Shown here piece by piece: positions 1 to 13,400 of a stretch of DNA of 64,000 bases (the first letter of the stretch is position 1; each line of letters starts with the position of its first letter). The notes beneath the pieces were generated by a model, which worked only from the letters and a program-made list of their open reading frames with translations, had not been told where the DNA came from and made no database searches. This DNA is from Monosporascus cannonballus. Its lineage: Eukaryota; Ascomycota; Sordariomycetes; Xylariales. The translations under genes and the position numbers were made by a program. The DNA lies in contig QJNS01000121.1 of NCBI GenBank assembly GCA_004154925.1, positions 124,001 through 188,000 of the forward strand, in the 5' to 3' direction.

Positions 1-2427
1 ATGCGATAAAAATATCAAGGCACTTTGGTAATACATAATTTACTATCCATTAAAAAGTTGTTGGTACGTTCGTAGTTCCCAGTAACAATGCCGGCACTCG
101 TCACCATTTCCGATCGAATGTTGAGATCTCATTTTTTTTCTTTTGCTTGTCGACGAGGAGTAAAAAGAATTTCACCTGGCCAGTTCCCCAATCGATCAAG
201 GGGTTATACTGATATAGCTATGATTTCCTTAAAATTATGTCGTAATTTCTTAACGGTACTAATTTCGGCTTACAACTTTGTTATTTACTATTATGGCCTA
301 TTACTATATTTTAATTTATATATTTAAATTAATTAAATAGTTCGTAAATCTTATCGTCGCGTTTAAAGCCTTTCTGAGAAATTCCTTTTTACTTCCCCAA
401 GTCTCGCCATTTTACGATTTTTCTATAAATAATCTTTGTTTTTTTAAAAAAAAATCTATGAAATCATTTCTGTACTTGTTTTTAAAACACATTTAGCTAT
501 TCTATCTGCGGTGCGGTTTCATTTGTTAAATTGAATCTTTTTCCGTCTAACAATTACCTTTTTTATAATAACAGAAAGTGTTTTCTTACGAGTATTATTT
601 TCTTTTAAGCAAATTCCATGTAGCTATTTATTAATCGATCCTATTTTTTAAGGTGATAATTCCAAAACATTAAGAGTTTTACATACTATTTTTATTTTTT
701 TCCTGTCCTTTAAATGAAATATTTTTTTTAAAACAAATATATATATGTATACATAAAATGCATTAATAAATTAATTTTGTCCACTGGCTATTAAAATAAT
801 ATTTAATTTCATTACACTAAGTAAAGTAAAATTTGCTATATCAATTTCGTATTCTATAGCAAAAACTTTCTATTTATCTCTAGTATTATCTTAATCATTT
901 TTAAAATAATTAGATAAATATTTAACGGTTCGTTAAATTAATTTCTTAACGTTTCGAAATCTCTATAGGATATTTAAGTTAATAATCCAGATACTATAAC
1001 ACATTATTTGAATTATAGTAATCGATCGATTATAGTTTTCTGGTCATTTTTAAATCATCATTTAAACACGAAAAACTATTAATTGTATCAAAATATTGAA
1101 AAATCCATTACTTTGGATTGATCTTCCATTCCATATTATTGTAATTGATTTTTTTTAAAAAAATCTAACCCTATTTTAAACAATATCGAATTTTAGAAAT
1201 CTTGATATTATTGCGTAAAACGTACCATTATTATTATTATACCGAATTATATTAGTATTAACTGTGTATCGTGACGTATTATTGTGTTCTGTCTTGAAAA
1301 TTCGAATTTCCCAGCCGTATTATCGGTTATCAATCGTAACGGCCATCGCTATGTAATCGGTCAAAAACTTGTATCCATTCATTTTAAAAGAAACATTTCC
1401 TGAACTTCTTTTTTAAAGCCATTGAAAAACTTAGCGATTAACGCTTTTTATCACTATTTCAGTTTCAAAATTCGTTAAATCAAAATATTGCCGTAATTAA
1501 ATGCCCGTAATTAAAAGCAAATGTTTTTGGTCGTAATTCAGTAAATTACATTTCCGCCTATATTTTTTCGTCTCTTATTCCGAAAACCCTTTTTAACACC
1601 CACTCGAACCTTTCCTAATTAATATAAATTTCAAATACCTACTTAATTCGCAATGCGGTGAACAAAGTAATATATTTCCTTAATACTGGCTCAAACCAAA
1701 TAATTACATTCCTAGTAAATCTCTTTATCGCAAACTTTATTCGTACAGGAAAAACTATTAAGCGGCTTGAAAAATACCGGAAATATGTTCGACATTAAGT
1801 TAAAAACAGTTATAATTTAATCGAAATTCTGTCAAAAAATTCCGGCTTTAAAACTTTTATAACTTCCTTTAATTCCTTATTAAATACCAAATAAATCGGC
1901 TAGACTATTCGTACTGGTTTCTCTAAAAATAAAAACCTTGCCCTTGTCCTCGAACTTTATATAAACGGCCTTAAACGAAATAACAAGAAATTTTTTTCGC
2001 GAACGGTACAATAGGTTAATTTATTAAGTCAAATTGTGGAGGGACTTCTTTCAAGTTAAAATAAGATACTTCCTAATTCTTTTCTTTAAAACCTATGGTT
2101 TCCCTAAGGACTTCATACATTAAGTTCTTGGTAAATATAATACCGGATTTATTGCTCAAAATTTAACGGCATTATGTTAGTAGGAATATCGTAAAAATTT
2201 AAGCAATAAAATAACTTAATCAAATTTGGTAATACTAAAACTATCTTAATTAAATTATATTGCAAGACATTAATTATGAAACTGGAATAACGAACGTATA
2301 TATCTACGCCGGCTCACTAGCTCACGACAAGTAAGTTGGTAAGCCGTCACGTAACTCGACTCACTTCGGTCCTTAGTTTATCATGTTACGACCTTTTCTA
2401 AAAGCCGCGATCTGTCAGGTCGTAATA
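1..2427 (-). mobile_element. Truncated RIP-degraded chromovirus-type Gypsy element (gag side and LTR), minus strand
   Basis: Third copy of the Gypsy family seen at 27836-34572. Positions about 345-420 match 32246-32310, and about 1680-2190 match 33690-34180 (the gag part), in the same order and orientation. The sequence around 60-110 resembles the protease region near 32150. The right end, about 2172-2427, resembles the LTR: it ends in the same ggtcgtaata terminus (ancestral ...GTAACA with C changed to T) but lacks part of the LTR start. The pol half lies outside the window. No usable reading frame remains; the 79-residue ORF at 88-327 is chance. Confidence is high for element identity and moderate for exact limits. 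Confidence 0.7.
2172..2427 (-). repeat. Partial LTR of the left-edge Gypsy element
   Basis: Its outer end (the 5' end of the LTR on the minus strand) reads tgttacgacc-like in relatives and is tattacgacc here. The right half, around 2290-2427, keeps much C and G. The inner side seems to have lost the tgtgacggct-type terminus present at 27836, so this LTR is about 110 bp shorter than its relatives. Confidence 0.55.
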
Positions 2428-5400
2428 TAAAATTTATAAGTATTCTGAAGCCTAAAAAAAGAAATTAATATAATTATATATTTAAAAAGTTTTTAAAATA
2501 CGGTGAACATATTGTTTAAATAAGACAATACTTTAATGGATTTAAATAACGCTTCAATTTAAACAGTATAAATATATTTCAAAATTATATATAAGATTGC
2601 TGCGCTTAAAAACAGTATATTTAAAATTTAGTGTGGAATTATATATTTTAAATATGTTTTTTGGACAGTGCTGAATTGACTTTTTTAATAAAAAGTAATC
2701 TAAATCTAAAATAAAACTTTCGGTAAGAGAAAAAGGTTTTTTGATTATTAATTTACGAAACAAACGAAGGAGATAAATAAACGAACTCTTTCTAAAAATG
2801 TGTTTACGCCTCATAGCTTACCTGTAACTCCATTAATATTATTAATATAAAACGTTGTGCAAAAAGTTTAAAATACATTTGATTATTTAGGTTCAAAAAA
2901 TTATAACTTTATTTTTATAACGTCCTAAACTTCTTCTAAAAGCCTGATATTAAGCTGGAGCCCCACCTAATGAATTGGCCTAGCAACATATACTGATTAT
3001 CACCAAAACGCGCGATATAAAAAAATAAATAATAAATTAACAAAAATATAGAAAATAATATAAACAAACCTCATACGCGTATAAAAGATACTATATTACA
3101 TTTAAAAATCTGAGCATATACTAAAAATTACCGATTTCAATTTAAAAAAATTGAAGATTTTATCAAAATTAATATATATTTATGTTAGTCAATAAAATAA
3201 TGCTTTCTTATATATGTAAAAACCAACTAGCATATTGGTATTATTTAAGTTTTAAATTTATAATATATAAGACTTTTACTATTATATATATTATGCATTG
3301 TGTATGAATAAAAACGTAAGCAATATATTGAATATAATAACAATATATTTTTCGTAAAGGTAATAAATATAGTGAGTATGATAAAATTCAGTTAAAACTT
3401 GACAACATTTACACAATATATTAAATTATTCTAAATTTCGGCTACGGTTTAGTGCATTAATCTTATGTTATTTTTCTCACCTTAATTATAATATTTGAAA
3501 CATTTATATATAAATTATGCAGAGATTAGTTATATATATAATTATATATCTATACTTACGGTTATTTAAACTTATATATATTATGTTAATTTAACTTTTG
3601 AAATATATCATTATATTAATATAGTTGAATTGCATTTTTTAATATTAAACCGAGATTTGTACTTAATTTTATCACCTAAATTGGTTTTAATAAAGTGTTA
3701 AACCTAAAGAATTAAATTATTGATTAATAGATATTGCACATTAAAAATACAAACTTATAGAATATATTATTTGAAATTATTGTTAAATATATTCTTTATT
3801 CAATTTTCAGTTACTTTGTTCAGGATTTCCTGTTAATTTGCTTAATTACGGAATATAAGTTTTTCATATAAAGAACGGACCAGGTCCGTTCATAAAACTT
3901 AAAACCGATTTATTTTAGCCTTTTTTCTTATTTTATTAATTTTTCTATATTGCGCGAAATGCTGAGAATCCGTATTCATTGCTAGGGTAATTCATTACCT
4001 GGGGTTCCAGATTATGGTCTATATGCCAGAACCGATATTGCTTTTAACTTGTAAAAATTAATGCTAATCAAAAAGAAATAGATTATTAATTAAGTTATTA
4101 CTTTAAATCTCGAGTCTTAATAATGATGCTTTAATCGGTTAAAGAATACAACAAATAAAGTATATATTTAATGCTTTGGAATATACGCCAATGTTAAGTA
4201 TATGTTAAATTTTGTTTAGTGGTAAAAACCATAAAAAATCTAAAACAGGTTTGAACAGAAAAATTATTTAAGAAAAAATATTATATAAAACTGCAAAAAC
4301 GTTTGACGAATATTTCGATTTTGTTCGCAATATAATTGCAAAATACGGTATTGTAAAACAATATATAATTTCGATAAACTGGATTTCATAATAATTGTTT
4401 TTAAATATTAAGATTAATAACTATTAATACTTAAAAATGCAAAGAATTTAAATACACGTAATAAATACATAAGAACGAAATTATAATTATGAATGGTATT
4501 ATATTATAAAATTAAATATTATCATTATTTACTATTTCAAAAAGCAAAGTTATCTTCATTAATAATACCGAGAGATTTTATTATTAAGCACATAAAAAAT
4601 CGGTTTAGATAATAATATTTAAATAATAAACTAATTAAGGTTAAAGTACATTTAATATTTCAATAAACATATTCGAAAACATGCGAAAAAAGTAAACTTT
4701 TTTATTTTCATCCTTATTAAAAAGTAATATTCGATAGAATTTCGAAATTATTTAAAAATAACGATATTATTGCATTTTATATATTTATTCAACTCCTTTA
4801 TTAGTTTTAACTTTTCAACCTATTTTATTTTATCTTTTAAAATGGACTTTTAAGTGTTATGTCGAAAGTTTAATATATCCCTATTATATTTATATTAAAA
4901 AAATTGTTCCTGGTTTTAATGATGTTGTTGAGAATGCCATAACGTCTAACAATGTTAAATCCAGATTTACCAAAATTAAATTTGGTTTGTTCGATTCAAA
5001 TAATAATTCTTACACATAAAAAAATTCCAGTTATACCTTATATTGACTTTTTTTCGTTTACTTTTACCAATTCCGCTATTTTTCACTTGCAAAAACCTTT
5101 AAAGATGTTATTGAAACGATTTAACGGCAACATTATTTGTAAAAAAAAAAAGAACATCAAAAGTTACTAAAGTAATTCGCAGATGCAAATAATTTAATAC
5201 TTTTATATCTCTATACCCCTTTTAGCAAAATGGACGGTTACTTGCGTAAAACCAAAAATATTTTAATAAACGTCGAAAAACTACAAACAGGTCTATAAGC
5301 GAAATATACTTCATATAAAAAAATAAGTGTTTTTGGGGCCCAAAAGGCAGTAATAATAAAAATCGCAATCACGAACGACAAACTGTAATTATCGTAAATC

Positions 5401-6839
5401 TTTACATTGAAGAAAAATGGAAATATAACGATTACGACAAGCCCGGACATAACGCGTATAGGTGAAAAGAAAGTTGTAAATATTTTTGGTCAAAAACAAT
5501 CCTATTAATTTGATGATTTAATAAATACATCGTGGTTAATTAATTAGAAGTTATGATTAAAAGGTGCCAAAAAAACGGCCCACTCGTTTCACTGGTTTGC
5601 TGGCTTATTAAATATATTACGTATATATCATGTTTCAAAGTAAAAATAAAAATATTAAAAATATTATATAAGGAAATATATTTATTTATAAATTACAACG
5701 TAAAATATCTTAAAACAAAGGAAAATCAGACAGATTATTTTATTTAACCTTAGGATAAAATATAAATTTCCAAACGATCTTGTTATAATATACGAAAATA
5801 TTACGTTATATAAATTAATTATAAATTAGGTTAATGCTACGAAACTAAAAATACCTCAGCTTGATACTATGAAATCAAAAGGATTGGGTATTATATTAAA
5901 ATACGTATATTGTCTAAGAACACCACCGCCAAGGAACTTTTTGCAAGAAAAATAGATACATTAATAATATATGCACAACTTTAGGTTAATTATATTATGA
6001 AAATTTTATGAAATAATGTTTTTACCATAACCGAAAAAATACGGTGCTTTTAATACTAAACGAAAATATTAAAAGCACATACCGAAGATTTACTGTTTTT
6101 AAAAAAAAATACAATACACTAAAAATGACATTAACACCTTTTTAAAAAAGGTATTAAATTACCAATAAAGTGTTTCTTAAACTATTTTATTTGCTTTTTA
6201 CCACAAATTCGGAATTGTTTTAAATTTGTTTTAACAAAATTATAGGGTTATTAAAAAAATCGAATTAATGCGTCAATTAACTTTTTCTACTATTTGATTT
6301 TAAAACAAAACTACGTTACGTTTTGATATCAATTACTAAAAATGTAAGAAAAATACTTTATAAAAACTATATACTTTTTATTTTTAGTACAAAAATCATT
6401 TGCCGTTAAACGGCTATCCGCCAATATTCCAAAGTAAACATGAAAAATACAAGCAGCCGGATGGATAATGAAAAGAAACCAATAAAAGCTCGTGTTTAAA
6501 ACAAAATACGAGTTTCTCGAATTTTTAAAAGTTTAATTGCATTTCAAAGATATATTAAGTAACTCTTAAACGACTTAACAAACAACTTTTATATATTATA
6601 TTGGGACGATACTTTAAAATATAGTCAATGTTTAACAAAGTAAAATAATATAATTATAAAATATTCGGGGCATTTAAAAATAATAACTTTATAGAACTAA
6701 AATAATATAGAAATATTTGCTAATTTTTTTTCTGAAAAATATTTTATGTTTTTTAAAAAAATTAATATTTAGAAACCTGATATCGAAATTAATAAAACTT
6801 AATGATCAACGAGAAATATTTATACGATTAACAAATCGA
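2428..6839. other. AT-rich gene-free stretch
   Basis: Very AT-rich sequence with stops in all frames. The few ORFs of 60-90 codons (for example 2554-2814 minus and 4952-5170 plus) are low-complexity, rich in I, K, N, F, Y and L, and have no recognisable motif. Some less AT-rich islands (around 3870-4030 and 6400-6480) suggest other eroded repeats, but I could not assign a family. Confidence 0.6.
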
Positions 6840-9800
6840 TTGTAAGGAAATGAAAGAACACGGAAAGTACAGCTAAATATCGTCAACCAGTCACCGACCC
6901 ACCTGCTTGAAATAACCATAAAATCTCATACCCGGGCGAATATATATATAACACAGATAAAAATCTGTTGCTAAGTTTACCTTTTAAAATAATTTGCAAA
7001 TATTCGGCCATAATTTCGTTTATATATCCATTCTTTTACACATATTTTATTTTATTATTAAACAACGTAATAACTAACAAAACTAAACCGAGGTATTTTC
7101 GGACCTAACTTACAGCAACCGACTATATGTAAAATAACGAAAAAACTCGAAATAATGTACGTTCGGAATACTGTTCGAATTTACCAAAAGACGACGATAA
7201 AAAAACCCTATCCGACGGAACGGCCATAAGAAATATAACCGACTACAACCATATATTTACTCGAAAACGACCGAAGTTGAGTCAGTAACTAAATATTTAG
7301 TATATTTTTAACCGGAAACTATTGCGCTTATATCATAAAGCACAATAAAAACGTAATTATATAATTAATACTATTACGAATTAACATAATTAATAACCCG
7401 TACAAAAATATGCGAAATTATTAAAGTAGCTCAGGTAATTCCATGATGTATTAATTATGAAAAATATATCTTATAATAATTATAACTGTTAAATACGTAA
7501 GATAAAAAAAGTAATTAATCGTTTAAAAATTATATCCGATTATTATATAAATAAAAAAAACGATAACCTGGTATTTCGATAAAAAAAGTAAAACGGTTAA
7601 TGAATAATAATATATCGGCCAAACCAGTATACCGGCTTAAATAACAAATATTTAGGGAAATATATTTATAACGGATATCACATAATTAATTACGTTAATT
7701 TCCAAATTTTTAAATTAATAATAAAATAATCAAAAACGTTGATCCAGGAGTAATTCGGAATAAAATTCGGATAACCGGCCCTATACGAAATAGCTTTCCG
7801 ATAACGAAATAAAAGTTCGGAAACGAAAAAAATAATACTTTCGCTATGTCGCCACAAATTACTTAAATTAAAAATATTTTAAATATAAATTTGCAAAACG
7901 GTTTCGTCCGGTTAGGACGGAAATTACGGTAATAAATTTGCGAAATACTATTAACGGGAATAATAATTCGGATAACGAAAATTTAAAAAAATAACCTTTG
8001 TCAAAAATCGTCAATAAAAAGGGAACGTAATAAAAAGAATTACAAAGAAATTAATAATAAATTAAATAATATCCTTTTTATATTGAACGTTTTAATTAAT
8101 AATATTATATATATAAATATTTTAATTAATAATAAGTATACTTATTATTTTCTATTTAAATAATGGCTAATCCGGTATTTAAAATTATAACGTATATTTA
8201 TTTTACCTTATTAACTAAAATTAACAAAAAATAATAAGCTTATAATAATTGCGATCCAAAAAATTATTTACGTTAACGTAAATTTAAATAGCCGCCTAAA
8301 ACGAATTTAAGGGTACGTAATTAAGCATTTATTTTATCTTTTTATTCTGGGAAAACCTTAAATAAAATATAATAATATTATATATAAGGCGAAATAACGG
8401 TTTATCCGCTTTACGAACGATATTACCGCGTTTATATTATGCGAAAAAAATGGTTCGATAAAAAGCTTAAGGATATTTAAAAAGGCGGTTATAAAAATAT
8501 AGAAAAGCCCACTTAATAACAATTATAACTTTTATAATAATAACGCGGCAAAATTGCCGTAAGAAAAACGGAATATAATTATTTGCAATTTTTATAAAAA
8601 ATATTAATAAGGCTTTAAAAATAAAACCGTTATTAATTTCCAAAAATATAACGGAACGGTTTTTTAAGAAAGTACGGAAATCCCGAAACGTTTTTATAAA
8701 TAACGAAAGTTTATTATTATTATTTTATTGTAATAATAATAACGTAACGACAAATTTGGAAATAAATGCTTTAAATTTTTAAAAATTTATAAGAATTTTT
8801 ATATAATATATTAAAAAAGGAATTATTAATTTTACGTAAAATATTTATAACCTTATTTAATAAAAATTAAATTCGGGTTAATAGTTTTTCTGCAAGTACC
8901 CCGGTATTATTCGTAAAAAAATTTAATAAGGGTTTACGGTTTTATATAAATTATAAAAAGTTAAATAAAATTACGAAACGAAACCGTTATCCTTTTTTCT
9001 TAATAAAGGAAATGTTATAAACCTTATTGTAAATTCGGTAATTTACGAAACTCGACGTTTAAACGGCCTTTTACGGGTTACGTATCTACCGAGGAAATAA
9101 ATAAAAGATTACGTTTTATATACCTTTCGGATTTTTCGAATAATTAATATATTTATTCGGCCTTAGTAATATACCGGTTACTTTTTAATATTATATTGAT
9201 ATTACGTGAAAAGGTTATTTTAATAACTTTTATTTTATATATATAAATAATATATTAATATAATTATACGGTTTTCGAACCAATTATATGGCCAAAGTTA
9301 AATTGATATTCCGTTATTTAACGGAAAGAAAATTAAAATTGGACCCGGATAAATACGAATTCGCAATTTAAAAAACGAAATACCTAAAATTTATTATTAA
9401 AATAAAAATAAGCCTAAAAGTTAATCCCAAAAATGTAACCGTTATTTGAGAATAAAAAGCTTTTATTAACGTAAAAAGGGTTAAAAGTTTTATCGGATTC
9501 GTTAATTTTTACTAAACCTTTATAAACAGTTTCAATAAAATAACGGTTTCCTTTTTATAATTAATTAGGGGAAAAAATTTCCGTTAAAAAACGAAAAATA
9601 ATAAAATTTTAATTAATTTAAAAAAATTTATTATAATGCCTATCTTTACGTATTAAGATTCCGAAAAGGAAACGGTAATAAAAGCAAACTATTCCGGCTA
9701 AGTAATTAAAAAATGCCTATTTTAATTCGATTCGTTAAGGCGCCTAGAATTAATTACGTACTTTTTAAGGAACTTATCGCCAGCTAAAAATAATTACGAA

Positions 9801-10450
9801 ATATACGATAAAAATGGCTAACTATCGTTAAAACGTTAATAAAATAAAAAAAGGAACTTTAAAAGCTAATTAACTTTTTTACGCTTTTAATAAATTACGC
9901 AAACCTCCAGTACTTTATAAGTATCCGTAAATTTACTAAAAAATAAATTCGATAAACCGGCTTTTTATCCACTTTTAATTTCGTATTTAAATATCGTCTT
10001 AATAAGTTAATAAATTAACCCGATATTATGTTTCATAAATGATAAAATGTATTTTACGGCGAAAAAAATATTAAGTTTAAAAACGGATAACCCGGTTAAT
10101 GAAGGAAAAATAATTATTTAACGAATCGACGCAAATTTAGGAAGTCCTAATAATTATAATTTACTTAAAGCGAAATAATAACGAACGACCGGTTATATCT
10201 CTTAATTTTCCGTAAAATTGACGGGGTTTACCGTTAATTATATAAATAATATAATTCTTTTCAATAAAATGTAAAGAAATTACATTGAATATATTAAAAC
10301 AGTCTCAGGAATATTTTTTTTAAAAAAAAGGCTTAATATTCACCTTTCGAAAACGTTTATGAATTATATAAAGAATAAAAGTTTCAGATTTAAGGTAAAG
10401 AATTTTAATTTTTTATTGTTAAGAATTATATTTAAACCTTACACAAATTT
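6840..10450 (+). mobile_element. RIP-degraded Gypsy retrotransposon remnant (gag-pol), plus strand
   Basis: Read on the plus strand through many stops, the stretch 8880-9300 gives the order of a Gypsy reverse transcriptase: a VPVLFVKK-like start, a glycine-leucine-RFY-NYKKLNKIT block, a RYPFFLIKE block, then FTKLDV and a PFGFFE-like region. About 9290-9560 continues with YLKFIIKIK and SFIGFVNFY blocks (thumb and connection), and 9640-10060 with an RNase H part (LSPAKNNYEIYDK, ISIRKFTKK). Sequence upstream (about 7000-8700) is in the right place for gag and protease but is unreadable. Its RT differs from the family at 27836 and 36649. I could not find its LTRs, so limits are approximate. Confidence 0.7.
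8860..10060 (+). pseudogene. Reverse transcriptase / RNase H pseudogene
   Basis: Pol core of the remnant above. Block order is that of Ty3/Gypsy pol: RT fingers and palm, primer grip, thumb, then RNase H with the conserved LSPAxxNYEIYDKE-type segment. The catalytic YxDD box is not clearly preserved. Stops are mostly TAA or TAG at places where relatives have CAA, CAG or TGG, as expected of RIP. No active product is possible. Confidence 0.65.
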
Positions 10451-13400
10451 ATTTTCTTACAGGTCCTTAAAGTTTTGAAAATATATATTACTGTAACCGG
10501 ACTTTTCCTTAATTTTATTCCTTAATATTAACCAAAAAATATAGTTTTTATAAAGCAGGAAAACAGCAATATTAATGGGAAAATATAAAAATGCCATCTT
10601 TCCCTAAAAATATGCCAATACAAACAAAGTAATATTTCCAAAAAAAAAAAACTTTATCCTAATTAAAGCAAAAAAAGAAAGTTTCGTTGTTATATAAAAA
10701 TAATTTATGAAAATATATTACCTTGCGTAACAAAATTACGAATTAATTATTTTTCATTAAGATAAATATGTTTCGTATTTGCAAATTCGGAATAATAATT
10801 TTTTTGTTATCGAAAATGGAACGGATATTAAATATTCCTAAAATTCGTGAAATAAATTATATCCCTTTTAAAACTACTAGTTAAAATTAAAACGAAATGT
10901 ATTACCATAAAACTTAGCATTGTATATTTCGTATAATTCGTACGTAATTGGCGAATTCAAATTTAATTATATACCCGGCCGGTATTTACTTTCATAAATT
11001 TTAAAGTTGTGAAAACTTCCATTAATTAAACTAATAAGTAATTAATAAAATTTATCAAAATAAATATAATGTTTATAATAACATTAATGTATTTCTTTTA
11101 ATTATATTTCATATTTGTTATATTGGAAGTAAAATTAATTTGAGATTTAATGCTTTTTTGCGTTTATTTACGGCAGCAGACCTTATAAATACGAAAAAAA
11201 AAAAACAGAAAATCCCGAAGGATCTACGTTACTAATATAAGAGAAAACTTTAATTGAATATTTAAAATAAAAATAAATATAGATGAAAACCTTGAAATTC
11301 GTTTCGTTGGAAGTTACGGCAGTAATAAAAAAATTATCTAAGATTGTAACGGAACGTAAAGTTTTTTAAAAATAAATAATTTTTTAAGTATTTTTAAGTC
11401 GTTTTCGAAAATATTAAACTTTGCAATGTTAATTAAAAAAACCGTTATATATACTGTTTTTCATACCTATAAGATTTCCTATTTAACCCATAATAAAATG
11501 TAATATTTTGGGTTAAACCGAATAATATACGATTTGAAATTTTTTAAAGCATGGAAATATTCCCAAATATTAATTAAATATATGAAATATTATTTGTTTA
11601 TGACATAAATAATATGTTTCGAACGCTATAATTCAGCAAAATTAATGCTTGTAAATAATCTTTTAATTCCGTTTTATATTTTGGCATAAGATTTATAATT
11701 GGGTTTTTAATCATTTCTGTGAAAAAAGGTTTTGTGACATATATTTAACTGTAAGAAATTTAATTCGTTATTAATAATAATTTGTAAATTTTCGTTAAAG
11801 TGTTTAGGATCCGGTTGGGCTAAATATAAAGCTAAATATTAGGTAGATAGTTTTTTGAAACATTTAGTTTTTTTTCCTTAATTAAAATATATGGTCTAAT
11901 GTAATTTACGATAAAAATCTGAAATTGTGAAAACTTTTAATAAGTAAATTTAATACAGTTCGATACGAAATTAATTATGTTTTTAAAAACTAAGCCTTAA
12001 ATAAAGAAATAAAAACCTCAAAATTAAAATATAAAGATAAATTTAAAATATTATAATATTATTAATAACATAACATAATTAAAATGGTTTTCGGATTTAA
12101 ATTTTAATAGTTATTAAACGTATTAAAAACTTTTAAATATTTTATAATTAGGAAACAATAAAACCTTTATATTAACGTAAAACGGAAATAGTAATGGATT
12201 TTCAAATGTCGGATTCGCAAAGTAAATATAACTTTAAATAAATCCGTTTTAATTTGCCGCATGTAATAAAATATTTTTTCGGTTTTATACAAAATATTGT
12301 CTTCTCGGTAAACCCATTTTTAAACAAGCGTTATAAAATGTTAGCCTTTTTATGTTTATTAAGAAATTAAATACCTTAATATACGAACTTTATTTTCCGT
12401 AACATTGATAAATTTATTAAATAACTTTAATTTTATATTTATCTTTTACCTTCAAAATAAAATTTTCTAACTTAGAAGAAACATGTAACCGAAACGGATA
12501 CTTATCAAACATAAGAACAAGAAATATACTTCCTTTAAAATAAAAAACATTTATTTGGTAAATTCTCTCGTATATAATATTAATCAGGTTTAAAATATTT
12601 CATACATCAAAAAATAAAACCTGAAATACGATAAATAACATTTTCGAAATATTTTGATAACAAATATATTGAAATTTGGTAAAAATATAATTATACATAT
12701 ATGCTTTTTTTAAATAAAATACTAACGTTAAAAATGTAAAACGGCCATATATATATATAATAATTTAAATTTTTAAAAATACGGAACTGGGATTTGTAAG
12801 TTAGAAAAAAGATTAAATATTTTATAAATTATTAAATAAATTACTGCTAAAATCTTCAGAAAAGTTTTGAACAGTTTTAATTTTCTTAAAATAGCACATT
12901 TTTATATTTATTTAAATCGCCTTTTAATTTTATATGTTCGTTTTATTCTTCATATTACAATTCACGTTTTGTATTAAATATTTACTAATATAATTTAGTA
13001 ATATATTTTATTTTTGATATTTGGTATATTTAAAACTTTGTTGCATTTAATTTCTATTTTATTTAACAGACAAGCAGTATAATTTTAATTTTAATTTAGG
13101 TGAATATTATTTTCATTTATAAATTATACAATATATTATCTCGTCACACTAAATTTCAATTTCCTTTTCGGGGAAAAAATTAATTATAAAAGTTCGTTTT
13201 ATGTTTTTAAAGAAAAAAAATCATGTCTTAGTAAACGATTGAATTTGTATTATAACGTGACGAACACATTTCAAGTATTCCGTAAAATTAAAATCGTAAT
13301 TAAAATATTTATGGTTAATAATATGAAAAATTTTAAATTTAAAATTTAAATTTAAATTAGATTATAAGCGGAAATAACTTTAACTTTATTTTAACCTCCA